A stretch of 64,000 bases of DNA from assembly GCF_035917575.1 (NCBI RefSeq), contig NZ_CP109090.1, positions 3,162,001-3,226,000 of the forward strand. Reading direction: 5' to 3'. This DNA is from Streptomyces sp. NBC_01788 (GTDB lineage: Bacteria; Actinomycetota; Actinomycetes; Streptomycetales; Streptomycetaceae). Each line of letters opens with the position of its first letter. Within the stretch, counting starts at the first letter, position 1. Positions 25,955 through 34,499 of this stretch are shown piece by piece. The notes beneath the pieces are model-generated. The model had not been told where the DNA came from. It searched no databases and saw nothing but the letters and a program-made list of their open reading frames with translations. Both the position numbers and the translations under genes were made by a program.

Positions 25955-26457
25955 GTCATGTGCTCCCTGCTGCTTGCTTGCCTGAACCCGCGCTCCCGGG
26001 GCGCCCCGCGGGTGCCGCGACCCGTCGTGCGGGTGTTCCGACCCACTTTAGGGCCTGCCTCCGCGGTGCCGGGCGGTCAAGCTGACGCGCCCGGTGCCGC
26101 GGCCGCGCCGCGCCGGCTCCTTCCACGGCGACGTACGCACGGGGCCCCGTACATGTTCGACGGAAAGACGCTCGGCTCGGGTCGGTTGGTTGCCCCGTAC
26201 GGTCATGAACGATCTCAAGCAGGCATCGAGCGGACATTCGATGGGCATGGGCCGGGAACTTTTGCGGGCAGAGCCGACCAATCAAGATCACTTGGCGGTG
26301 GGCGGCAGGCGCGCTGTCGGTGGTAGGTGCGAGGATGCCTCCAGAACTGGCCGACGTGCTCGTGCGGTGGTGGGGGAAAGTCCGCGGTGGGGGACCGCGG
26401 GGCGGTTTCGCCCCACGCCGGTCGCGGGTGCCCGCGCAGAAGGGACCGCTGACGGCG
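25955..26457. other. About 500 bp divergent intergenic region, no gene seen
   Basis: It separates the minus-strand kinase and the plus-strand FHA protein. Open frames on both strands run through it but show no domain; most are extensions of antisense frames. It must hold the promoters of both transcription units. No clear -10/-35 pair was recognised. Confidence 0.5.
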
Positions 26458-29400
26458 ATGCAGATCCGGCTGACCGTCGTAGATCCGCTGGGCCCGCCCT
26501 CCCCCACGGTCCCGGCCTCGCAGGAGCGAGGCGGCCACCCACCGGCGCGCGACCGCGCCGCGCGTTGCGACGTACTGGTCACGGCGCCCGCCGGCACCGC
26601 CCTGGCCGCGGTGGCGGCGGCGCTGGCCGCGGCGGTCTGCGGCGAGGGGACCTCGGCGTCCGAGCGGGGCGGCCGGGAGCGGGGCGCGTCCGGCGGCCGG
26701 GAGCCGGGAGCCGGCCCGGTGGTGCTGTACGCGGGCGCGGAGCGGCTGGACGCACAGCGCTGCACGCTCGGCGAGCCCCCGCTGCTCGACGGCGCGGTGC
26801 TGTCCCTGGGCGCCCCCGCCGACACCGAGCCGCACCCCGAACTCGACGACGCGCCGACCCAGCTGCACGTGGTCGCGGGGCCGGACGCGGGCGGGGTGCA
26901 CCTGCTGCACGGCGGGCAGATCACGGTGGGCCGTTCCGCCGACGCGGACGTGCCGCTGGACGACCCCGACGTCTCGCGCGTGCACTGCGCGGTGACCGTC
27001 GCCCCCGACGGCGGCGTCTCGGTCGCCGACCTGGGCTCCACCAACGGCACGGTCCTGGGCGGCAGGCCCGTCGGGTCCCGCCCGGTCCGCTTCGCGCCGG
27101 GAGCGCTGCTGCGCATCGGCGAGTCGGCCCTGCGCCTGACACCGGCCGCGGGACCGGACGCCCGCGTACGGACCACACCCGACGGGGAGGGCCATGTGCG
27201 GTTCCCCGCCGGGAACACCCCCGCACCCGCCACCACCACTTCCGCACACGCGCGCGTACGGGACGGCGGCGACGGCGACGGCGACGGCGACGGCAGCGGT
27301 GCTCAGGCGGCGGCCACGCGCGCGTACGGCGATGCCGCGGGCCCGACCGTGACCCACCGGGGAACGTTCGCGCCGCACCCGCCGGAACCCCAGGCACACG
27401 GGCCCGTCGACCCGACCGTGGTTCCCTCGCAGGCGGGCCCGCCGCGGATCGAGAGCGGTCAAGGCCCGCACGGCTCGGCGCGGCCGCCTGTGCCCTTCGC
27501 CATCACGGCCGACGGCGGCACCGGCGTGCCGCAGGTGCTGCGGCGGCGCGGCGGACTCGGGGCGTGGGCGCGGCGGCTGACCGGCGGGCGCGGCGAGCAG
27601 GCGTCCGACCGGCGTGGGACGTACGACGGCGGCGCGGCGAACACGCGCGCGCAGGACGCGCCCGCGTGGTCCGCCGCGCCGCAGCAGCCGGAGACCTGGC
27701 CGGACCCCGCGGCCCTGCTCCTCGCGGCACTGGGCCCGGGGCCGCGGCTGTGGGAGCGCGGGCCGGGGCACCCGGAGGCGCTCACCGTGCGGCTCGGCAC
27801 GGCCGACCGGCCGGCGCCCGACGGTTCGGGACTGCTGCCCGCGGTCCCCGTCACCGCCGACCTGCGCGAGGTGGGAGCGCTCGGCCTGGCCGGACCGCGC
27901 GCCCGTCTGTCGGGGCTGGCCCGCGCGGTGCTCGCCCAGCTCGCCGCGGCGCACTCCCCCGACACCCTTGAGATCGTGCTGATCAGCGCCGACGGCGGCC
28001 GCCCGCTGGAGGAGCGCACCGCCGAGTGGTCCTGGCTCGGCTGGCTGCCCCACGTCCGCCCGGCCCACGGCCAGGACTGCCGCCTCCTGCTCGCCCACGA
28101 CCGCGAGCAGGCCGCGGCCCGCACGGACGAACTCCTGCGGCGCGTCGAGGACCACACGGCGCACCACTCGGACCACACCGCGGACCACTTGGGCGACGCC
28201 CCCGCTTCCGGGACGGACGACGCGCACTCCGGCCCACGGCGGCCCTCCTGGGCGCTGGACGGAGATCCGGCGGGCGAGCAGGGCTTCGCGGGGCCGTACA
28301 CGGTGGTGGTCGTGGACGGCGACCCCGGCGGCGCCGCGGCGCGCGAGGCGGTGGCTCGCCTGGCGCACGACGGCCCGCGGGCCGGGATACACGTGGTGTG
28401 TCTCGCCGAGACGACGCCCGCCTCGCCCGCGTCCCCGGTGACGGACACCTACGAGTCGGCGTGCGCGGTGTCGCCGGGGTTCGGGGAGTGCGGGGCCGTC
28501 GCGCTGCTCAGCGGTGACGTGGCGACGGCGTTGCGGCTGATGCGTGTCGCGGGGCACCCGGCCGCGGCCCGTCCGGACGGCGGGGCCGAGCGGATCCGGC
28601 GGCACCCGGACGACCCCCTTCGCGCCCCGCGCGCGGACGCGGCCGCCGGGGCCCCGGCGGCACGGGCCCCGCACCGCGACCCCATACCACCCGGCACCAT
28701 CGCCGTCGTCGACGCGGTGTCCCTGGCGTGGGCCGAGCGGTTCGCGCGGGCCCTGGCGCCCTTGCGGACGGACGGGCCCGGAGCGGACCGGCCGGCCCGG
28801 GTGTCGGCGCCGCTGCCCCTGTCGGCGCGGTTGCTCGACGAGCTGGGGCTGGCCCGGGCCACCCCGGCCTCGCTCCAGGCCCGCTGGGCGGACGCGGCCG
28901 ACGACACGACGGCCCTGGGCGGGCGCGCCTGGACGATACTGGGCGCCGGTCCGCGCGGGCCGGTCTGCGCCGACCTCGTGGCGGACGGACCGCATCTGCT
29001 GATCGAGGGACCACCGGGCAGCGGCCGTACGGAACTGCTGCGGTCCGTCGTCGCCTCGCTCGCCGCCGCCGAGCGCCCCGACCGCCTCGGCATCGTGCTG
29101 GTGGACGGCCGGGACGGCACCGGCGCGGGCGGCGGGCACGGGGACGGCCTGCGGGTCTGCACGGACGTGCCGCACGTGACCACCCACCTCACCGCCAACG
29201 ACCCCGTCCGTATGCGGGAGTTCGCCCAGTCGCTGAGCGCCGAGCTGAAACGCCGGGCCGAACTGGTGGGGCTGACGGACTTCACCGAGTGGCACACCCG
29301 CCGCGAGGTCTCCGGCCGCATCGTCCCCCAACGCACACCGGCGCCCTCCGGCACACCCGGCCCGACCTCGACTTACGCGGGCGCGGCCGACTCCCACACC

Positions 29401-30438
29401 ACGGGCACCCCGCAGCGGGGGGCGGCGCCCCGCAGCGCGTACGAGCCCGGCCACACCGGCGCAGGCACGGCTCACACGGCTCTGCCCGGCCCGAGGACGA
29501 CCGGCACCCCGCAGCCAGGGGCGGCGCCCCGCGGCACGTACGAGCCCGGCCACACCGGCGCAGGCACGGCCCACACGGCCCCACCCGGCCCCAGGACAAC
29601 GGGCACTGATGCGGCCGGCTCCCGCACCGGCACCTCTCAGCAGGGGACGTCGGCCCGCCGCACGTACGAGCCCGGCCACGCCCCCACGGACCCCACCGGC
29701 CCAGGCACGGCCCACTCGGCTCTGCCCGGCCCGAGGGCGACCGGCGCGGACGCGGCCCGGGCCGCCCAGCGCGCGGCGGCCGTCCACGGCGCGTTCCCCC
29801 CGGGGCACACCGGCACGGGCCCGACCGGACCGGGCGCCGGTGGTGCGGGAGACCTCGACAGCCCGCCCAGTTCGACGATGCGGCTGAGGCCCGCCTCCGC
29901 CCGCCGGCAGGCGGAGGCCGCGCCGCCGCTGCCCCGGCTGGTGGTGGTCGTCGACGACCTCGACGCCCTGGTCTCCCCCTCGCTCGGTTCGCCCGGCCGG
30001 CCCTCGGCCGGGTCGGTCATCCGCGCGCTGGAGGCGGTGGCCCGCGAGGGCGAGCGCCTCGGCGTCCACCTGGTGGCGGCCACCACGCCCGGCGGACGTA
30101 CGGCGCAGACCGAACCGGCGCGCCGGGCCACGCTGCGGGTCACGCTGGACGCACCGGCCCAGGGGCTGGACGAGCCGGCGCCCGGACGCGGCCGGCTGGC
30201 CTGTGCGGACGGCCGGGTGACGGCGTTCCAGGGCGGCCGCGTCACGGGCCGTATCCCCCGCACGGCGACCCAGCGCCCCACGGTCGTCCCCCTGGAGTGG
30301 CACCGCATGGGCGACCCGCCCACCCGGCGCTCGGTACGGGAGTTGGGCAACGGGCCGACGGATCTGGCCCTGCTGGCAAGCGCGTTGGAGCGGGCGGCGC
30401 GGGAGGTGTCGGCGGCCCGCGTTCCCTCGTTGCTGTAA
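26458..30438 (+). CDS. Large FHA-domain protein with P-loop (FtsK/EccC-like) region
   Basis: This is a 1,326-residue protein from ATG 26458 (MQIRLTVVDPLG). An in-frame start at 26320 has a composition unlike coding sequence, and AAGGGA precedes 26458. An FHA domain lies near residues 150-210 (ITVGRSADADVPLDD, SRVHCAV, DLGSTNGTVLGG) and would bind phosphothreonine. A P-loop motif (LLIEGPPGSGRTELLRSVV) is near residue 850 and a Walker B-like segment (LVVVVDDLDALVSP) near 1165. That is the FtsK/SpoIIIE-like order, split by a Pro/Thr/Gly-rich repeat tract of about 190 residues. Facing two Ser/Thr kinases, it may be their phospho-dependent partner. Role unknown. Confidence 0.82.
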   Translation: MQIRLTVVDPLGPPSPTVPASQERGGHPPARDRAARCDVLVTAPAGTALAAVAAALAAAVCGEGTSASERGGRERGASGGREPGAGPVVLYAGAERLDAQRCTLGEPPLLDGAVLSLGAPADTEPHPELDDAPTQLHVVAGPDAGGVHLLHGGQITVGRSADADVPLDDPDVSRVHCAVTVAPDGGVSVADLGSTNGTVLGGRPVGSRPVRFAPGALLRIGESALRLTPAAGPDARVRTTPDGEGHVRFPAGNTPAPATTTSAHARVRDGGDGDGDGDGSGAQAAATRAYGDAAGPTVTHRGTFAPHPPEPQAHGPVDPTVVPSQAGPPRIESGQGPHGSARPPVPFAITADGGTGVPQVLRRRGGLGAWARRLTGGRGEQASDRRGTYDGGAANTRAQDAPAWSAAPQQPETWPDPAALLLAALGPGPRLWERGPGHPEALTVRLGTADRPAPDGSGLLPAVPVTADLREVGALGLAGPRARLSGLARAVLAQLAAAHSPDTLEIVLISADGGRPLEERTAEWSWLGWLPHVRPAHGQDCRLLLAHDREQAAARTDELLRRVEDHTAHHSDHTADHLGDAPASGTDDAHSGPRRPSWALDGDPAGEQGFAGPYTVVVVDGDPGGAAAREAVARLAHDGPRAGIHVVCLAETTPASPASPVTDTYESACAVSPGFGECGAVALLSGDVATALRLMRVAGHPAAARPDGGAERIRRHPDDPLRAPRADAAAGAPAARAPHRDPIPPGTIAVVDAVSLAWAERFARALAPLRTDGPGADRPARVSAPLPLSARLLDELGLARATPASLQARWADAADDTTALGGRAWTILGAGPRGPVCADLVADGPHLLIEGPPGSGRTELLRSVVASLAAAERPDRLGIVLVDGRDGTGAGGGHGDGLRVCTDVPHVTTHLTANDPVRMREFAQSLSAELKRRAELVGLTDFTEWHTRREVSGRIVPQRTPAPSGTPGPTSTYAGAADSHTTGTPQRGAAPRSAYEPGHTGAGTAHTALPGPRTTGTPQPGAAPRGTYEPGHTGAGTAHTAPPGPRTTGTDAAGSRTGTSQQGTSARRTYEPGHAPTDPTGPGTAHSALPGPRATGADAARAAQRAAAVHGAFPPGHTGTGPTGPGAGGAGDLDSPPSSTMRLRPASARRQAEAAPPLPRLVVVVDDLDALVSPSLGSPGRPSAGSVIRALEAVAREGERLGVHLVAATTPGGRTAQTEPARRATLRVTLDAPAQGLDEPAPGRGRLACADGRVTAFQGGRVTGRIPRTATQRPTVVPLEWHRMGDPPTRRSVRELGNGPTDLALLASALERAAREVSAARVPSLL
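29439..29740 (+). repeat. Degenerate 99-bp tandem repeat inside the FHA/P-loop gene
   Basis: GTACGAGCCCGGCCACACC starts at 29439 and again at 29538, exactly 99 bases (33 codons) apart. A third, more diverged copy starts at 29664. The repeated peptide is YEPGHTGAGTAHTALPGPR with small changes. It lies between the Walker A and Walker B segments of the ATPase region. Confidence 0.88.
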
Positions 30439-30450
30439 CCAGGCCCCGCT

Positions 30451-30480
30451 GCCACCGACAGCTCCGTTGCTGTCGGTGGC
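30451..30480 (+). terminator. Terminator after the FHA/P-loop gene
   Basis: A perfect 12-bp stem (GCCACCGACAGC at 30451-30462 with 30469-30480) and a 6-base loop lie 12 bp past the stop codon. Confidence 0.8.
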
Positions 30481-30671
30481 CCCGACATCGTCACCAGCCC
30501 CACGTCACGTGCGCTCGCCGCCGTGATCAGCTCCTGACTCTGCGTCACGACGTGGTCACGATCGCCCGGTTGACACCGTGGGCGCCCTTGCCGACTCCCG
30601 GACCTCGGCGTACACCGGAGCCCACGGGACAGCGCTCGGACGTTCGACGAGAAGCGGAGAACGGGGCAGTC

Positions 30672-32060
30672 ATGCGCAGCACGAGCAGCACCATCCTCAG
30701 CCACAGGGCCGCCAGGACCGCGGCGGCCGTCGCCGCGGGAGCACTGGCCCTCTCCCTCACCGCGTGCGGCGGCGGAAGCGACGACAAGAAGAGCGGCGAC
30801 AACCAGAGCATGGGCCCGAAGCCCGGTGCCGCCGTCACCCTCCCCAAGCTGGACGGCGCGACGCTGGAGGTCGCCGCCGTGTGGACCGGCGGCGAGCAGA
30901 AGAACTTCAAGCAGGTCCTCGCCGAGTTCGAGAAACGCACCGGCGCCAAGGTCACCTTCGTCCCCGCCCAGGACCCGATCATCAACTTCCTCGGCTCCAA
31001 GATCGCGGGCGGCCAGCCGCCGGACGTGGCGCTGCTTCCGCAGCCCGGTGCCATCAAACAGGCCGTGGACAAGAAGTGGGCCACGCCGCTGGGCCCGGAG
31101 GCACAGGCACAGCTCACCAAGAACTACTCGCAGGGCTGGCAGGACATCGGCAAGGTCGACGGCACGCAGTACGGCGCCTACTACAAGGCCGCCAACAAGT
31201 CGCTGATCTGGTACAACGCCAAGGTCTTCGAGGACGCGGGCGCGAGCGAGCCCAAGACCTGGAAGGACCTGCTGAGCGCCGCGCAGCAGGTCTACGACTC
31301 CGGGGTCACCCCGTTCTCCGTGGGCGGCGCCGACGGCTGGACCCTCACCGACTGGTTCGAGAACGTCTACCTCTCGCAGGCGGGCCCGGAGAAGTACGAC
31401 CAGCTCGCCCAGCACAAGATCAAGTGGACGGACCCGTCCGTCAGGGACGCGCTGACCACGCTCGCCCAGATCTGGTCCAAGAAGGACTACATCGCGGGCG
31501 GCCCGGACGGCGCGCTCCAGACCGAGTTCCCGGCCTCGGTGACCCAGACCTTCACCGGCGGGGGCCAGCCGAAGGCCGGCATGGTCTACGAGGGCGACTT
31601 CGCCCAGGTCAACATCGGCGAGACCAAGGCCGAGGTGGGCACGGACGCGAAGGTGTTCCCGTTCCCTGCCGTGGGCTCCACCCCGCCGGTCGTCTCCGGC
31701 GGCGACGCGGCCGTGATCCTGAAGGACTCCAAGGCGGCCCAGGCCCTGGTCACCTTCCTGGCCTCGGCGGACGCGGCGACGATCCAGGCGAAGCTCGGCG
31801 GCTACCTGTCGCCGAACAAGAACGTGCCCGACTCGGCGTATCCGAACGCGGTCCAGCAGAAGATCGCCAAGGCGCTGATCGACTCGGGCGACGACTTCCG
31901 CTTCGACATGTCCGACCAGGCCCCGCAGGCCTTCGGCGGCACGCCCGGCAAGGGCGAGTGGAAGGAACTCCAGGACTTCCTGAAGAACCCGTCGGACGTC
32001 ACGGGCACCCAGGCGAGGCTGGAGAAGGACGCGGCGGCGGCGTACGGCGGCGGGAGCTGA
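30672..32060 (+). CDS. Carbohydrate ABC transporter substrate-binding lipoprotein (CUT1 type)
   Basis: This is a 462-residue protein from ATG 30672 (MRSTSSTILSHRAARTAAAV). A lipoprotein signal peptide ends at the lipobox LTAC (Cys near residue 35), followed by a Gly/Ser/Lys-rich spacer. The mature part is a type 1 extracellular solute-binding protein: ATLEVAAVWTGGEQKNFKQV, FEKRTGAKVTFVPAQD, PPDVALLPQPG, ALIWYN-like NKSLIWYNAKVF, KTWKDLLSAAQQV. It would be anchored outside the membrane and pass a sugar to the two permeases that follow (7 bp, then a 4-bp overlap). The substrate cannot be told from the sequence. Confidence 0.92.
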   Translation: MRSTSSTILSHRAARTAAAVAAGALALSLTACGGGSDDKKSGDNQSMGPKPGAAVTLPKLDGATLEVAAVWTGGEQKNFKQVLAEFEKRTGAKVTFVPAQDPIINFLGSKIAGGQPPDVALLPQPGAIKQAVDKKWATPLGPEAQAQLTKNYSQGWQDIGKVDGTQYGAYYKAANKSLIWYNAKVFEDAGASEPKTWKDLLSAAQQVYDSGVTPFSVGGADGWTLTDWFENVYLSQAGPEKYDQLAQHKIKWTDPSVRDALTTLAQIWSKKDYIAGGPDGALQTEFPASVTQTFTGGGQPKAGMVYEGDFAQVNIGETKAEVGTDAKVFPFPAVGSTPPVVSGGDAAVILKDSKAAQALVTFLASADAATIQAKLGGYLSPNKNVPDSAYPNAVQQKIAKALIDSGDDFRFDMSDQAPQAFGGTPGKGEWKELQDFLKNPSDVTGTQARLEKDAAAAYGGGS

Positions 32061-32067
32061 TCCGGCG

Positions 32068-33411
32068 ATGGCGCCGGCCACGGCGGCGGGAGCCCCGACG
32101 GGTCCCGCCGCGCCCCGTCGTCGCAAGAGCGTGACCGGCACCCGCAGGACCGTGGCGGCCCTCTTCCTGCTGCCCGCCCTGGTGCTGCTCGGCGCGCTCG
32201 TGGTCTACCCCATCGGGTACTCGGTCGTCCGCAGCTTCTACAACGCCTCCGGCGACGGATTCGCCGGATTCGACAACTACAAGGCCCTGTTCACCGACGA
32301 CGGCATCCGCACCGCGCTGAAGAACAACATCGTGTGGGTGGTGTTCGCGCCCGCGGTCGCCACCGCGCTCGGCCTGGTCTTCGCGGTGCTGACCGAACGG
32401 GTGCGCTGGGGAACGGCGTTCAAGCTGGTCGTCTTCATGCCGATGGCGATCTCCATGCTGGCGGCCGGGATCATCTTCCGGCTGGTGTACGACCAGGACC
32501 CGGACCGGGGCGTCGCCAACGCGGTGTGGGTCGGTGTGCACGACACCTTCGCGCAGTCCTCGGCGTTCCCGAAGGCCCACCCGGGCCGCGACTCGCCGCT
32601 GAGGCCGGACCGGGGCGGCTTCGTCACCTCGGCCACGGTCCGCACCGGCGAGTGGGTGGCCCTGCCCCTCGTCGGCGTCGCCCCCGACCGGATGCCGAAG
32701 AGCGCGAAGAAGGCCGTACAGGCCGAGTCGGAGGCCGGGAAGATCACCGGCACGGCCTGGCAGGACTTCACGCGCGGCAAGGGCGTCGGGAGGCTCGGCG
32801 CGGTCGACCCGCCGGAGTTCGGCTACGCCGGGATGCGGATCGAGGCGGTCAAGGACGGCAGGGTGGTCGCGTCCACGAAGGCCGCCGACGACGGCACGTT
32901 CACACTGCCCGCCCAGGCGGACGGCGCTCGGCTGAGGCTTCCGGCCGGCAACTTCAAGGCACCGTACAACGGCGTGGACTGGCTGGGCCCGACGTTGGTG
33001 ACCCCGGCCATCATCGGGGCGTACGTGTGGATGTGGGCCGGGTTCGCGATGGTGCTGATCGCCGCCGGGCTCGCGGGCGTGCCCAGGGAGTTGCTGGAGG
33101 CGGCCCGGGTCGACGGCGCCAACGAGTGGCAGGTGTTCCGCAGGGTCACCGTGCCGCTGCTGGCGCCCGTGCTCGCGGTCGTCGTGGTCACCCTGATGAT
33201 CAACGTGCTGAAGATCTTCGACCTGGTCTTCATCATCGCCCCGGGCTCCTCCCAGGACGACGCCAACGTGCTGGCGCTGGAGCTGTACCGCAAGGGGTTC
33301 TCGGAGGGTCAACCCGGCATCGCCAGCGCCATCGCGGTGTTCCTGCTGCTGCTGGTCGTCCCGGTGATGCTGTTCAACATGCGGCGGCTGCGGCGGGAGG
33401 TACGGCGATGA
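32068..33411 (+). CDS. Sugar ABC transporter permease with large extracytoplasmic insert (MalF-like position)
   Basis: This 447-residue permease has a normal N-terminal part (LFLLPALVLLGALVVYPIGY, helices to IISMLA-type MAISMLAAGIIFRL). An insert of about 155 residues follows (about 147-302), and then the remaining helices and the EAA loop ELLEAARVDGANEWQVFRRVTVP. The insert has no hydrophobic helix and ends in a beta-sandwich-like stretch (GRVVASTKAADDGTFTLPAQ) resembling carboxypeptidase-regulatory-like domains. Typical actinobacterial CUT1 permeases are about 300 residues and lack it. No ATPase gene is present; a shared MsiK-type ATPase elsewhere is the usual arrangement. Confidence 0.9.
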   Translation: MAPATAAGAPTGPAAPRRRKSVTGTRRTVAALFLLPALVLLGALVVYPIGYSVVRSFYNASGDGFAGFDNYKALFTDDGIRTALKNNIVWVVFAPAVATALGLVFAVLTERVRWGTAFKLVVFMPMAISMLAAGIIFRLVYDQDPDRGVANAVWVGVHDTFAQSSAFPKAHPGRDSPLRPDRGGFVTSATVRTGEWVALPLVGVAPDRMPKSAKKAVQAESEAGKITGTAWQDFTRGKGVGRLGAVDPPEFGYAGMRIEAVKDGRVVASTKAADDGTFTLPAQADGARLRLPAGNFKAPYNGVDWLGPTLVTPAIIGAYVWMWAGFAMVLIAAGLAGVPRELLEAARVDGANEWQVFRRVTVPLLAPVLAVVVVTLMINVLKIFDLVFIIAPGSSQDDANVLALELYRKGFSEGQPGIASAIAVFLLLLVVPVMLFNMRRLRREVRR

Positions 33412-34319
33412 CGGCGCGAGCCGAGAGCCCGGCGGGGACGGCGCCCGTTCCCGAGGCCGTGGCGGCCGAGCGGTCCCTGGGGGCGCGGCTGGCGGAGGCC
33501 GTCAGCGGCGGCGCGGTGCGCGTCTTCCTGATCGTGGTGGGCCTGTTCTGGCTGGTTCCCACGATCGGCCTGCTGCTGTCGTCGCTGCGTGCGCCCGAGG
33601 ACATGAGCGCGAGCGGCTGGTGGACGGTCTTCAGCAAGCCCGCGCAGCTCACCTTAGGCAGTTACCGGAAACTGCTGGAGAACGGCGACATCACCGACTC
33701 CCTGGTGAACACGGTGCTGATCACCGTGCCGGCGACGCTCCTGGTGGTCCTCGTCGGCTCGCTGGCGGGCTACGCCTTCGCGTGGATGGAGTTCCCCGGC
33801 CGGGACTGGTGGTTCCTGGCCGTGGTCGGCCTGCTGGTCGTGCCGGTACAGGTCGCGCTCATCCCGATCGCCGAACTGTTCGGCAAACTCGGCCTGTTCG
33901 GCACGATCTTCGGGGTGATCCTGTTCCACACGGGCTACGGTCTGCCGTTCGCGGTGTTCCTGCTGCGGAACTTCTTCGCGGAGATCCCCCGCGAGCTGCT
34001 GGAGGCGGCCCGCCTCGACGGCGCCGGTGAACTGCGGCTGTTCGCCCGCGTGGTGATGCCGCTCGGCGGGCCCGCGATCGCGAGCCTGGGCATCTTCCAG
34101 TTCCTGTGGGTGTGGAACGACATGCTGGTCGCGCTGGTGTTCACCAAGTCCGGCACGCAGCCGATCACGGTCGCCCTCCAGACGCAGGTACGCCAGTTCG
34201 GCAACAACATCGACGTTCTGGCGCCCGGGGCGTTCATCTCCATGGTGATCCCGCTGGCCGTGTTCTTCGCCTTCCAGCGGCAGTTCGTCTCGGGCGTGAT
34301 GGCGGGCGCGGTCAAGTAA
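33408..34319 (+). CDS. Sugar ABC transporter permease (MalG-like)
   Basis: This is a 303-residue permease. ATG 33408 overlaps the stop of the preceding permease by four bases, with GGGAGG upstream, so translation is coupled. Helices include VFLIVVGLFWLVPTIGLLLS, VLITVPATLLVVLVGSLAGY and LAVVGLLVVPVQVALIPI. The EAA loop reads ELLEAARLDGAGELRLFARVVMP and would contact the ATPase. The family-typical FLWVWNDMLVALVF segment is present. It forms the heterodimeric membrane channel with the preceding protein. Confidence 0.94.
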   Translation: MTARAESPAGTAPVPEAVAAERSLGARLAEAVSGGAVRVFLIVVGLFWLVPTIGLLLSSLRAPEDMSASGWWTVFSKPAQLTLGSYRKLLENGDITDSLVNTVLITVPATLLVVLVGSLAGYAFAWMEFPGRDWWFLAVVGLLVVPVQVALIPIAELFGKLGLFGTIFGVILFHTGYGLPFAVFLLRNFFAEIPRELLEAARLDGAGELRLFARVVMPLGGPAIASLGIFQFLWVWNDMLVALVFTKSGTQPITVALQTQVRQFGNNIDVLAPGAFISMVIPLAVFFAFQRQFVSGVMAGAVK

Positions 34320-34337
34320 CGGCGCTTGAGCACAACT

Positions 34338-34367
34338 CGGGGGCGGGCCGGCACCGGCCCGCCCCCG
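34338..34367 (+). terminator. Terminator after the sugar ABC operon
   Basis: A 12-bp GC stem (34338-34349 with 34356-34367) and a 6-base loop lie 19 bp past the permease stop. It separates the importer from the glycopolymer genes. Confidence 0.75.
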
Positions 34368-34499
34368 ATCCGACACCCGCTCGCAACTGTGTGGCAACCC
34401 GCCGGCCGGCAGACCGTCACCCGGAGCCTTTGAACACCGTTTGCTCTTTTGGGAGTCCGTATGCACACAGCGGACCGAATCAACACAAGAAAGAGCGGA

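Noticed and set aside
24302-26326. Plus-strand open frame of 674 codons opposite the second kinase
   Set aside because: The minus strand shows complete kinase motifs; the plus frame is featureless.
26215-30303. Minus-strand open frame of 1,362 codons opposite the FHA/P-loop gene
   Set aside because: Shadow of the real gene; Arg/Gly/Ala-rich with no motif, while the plus strand has FHA and P-loop motifs.
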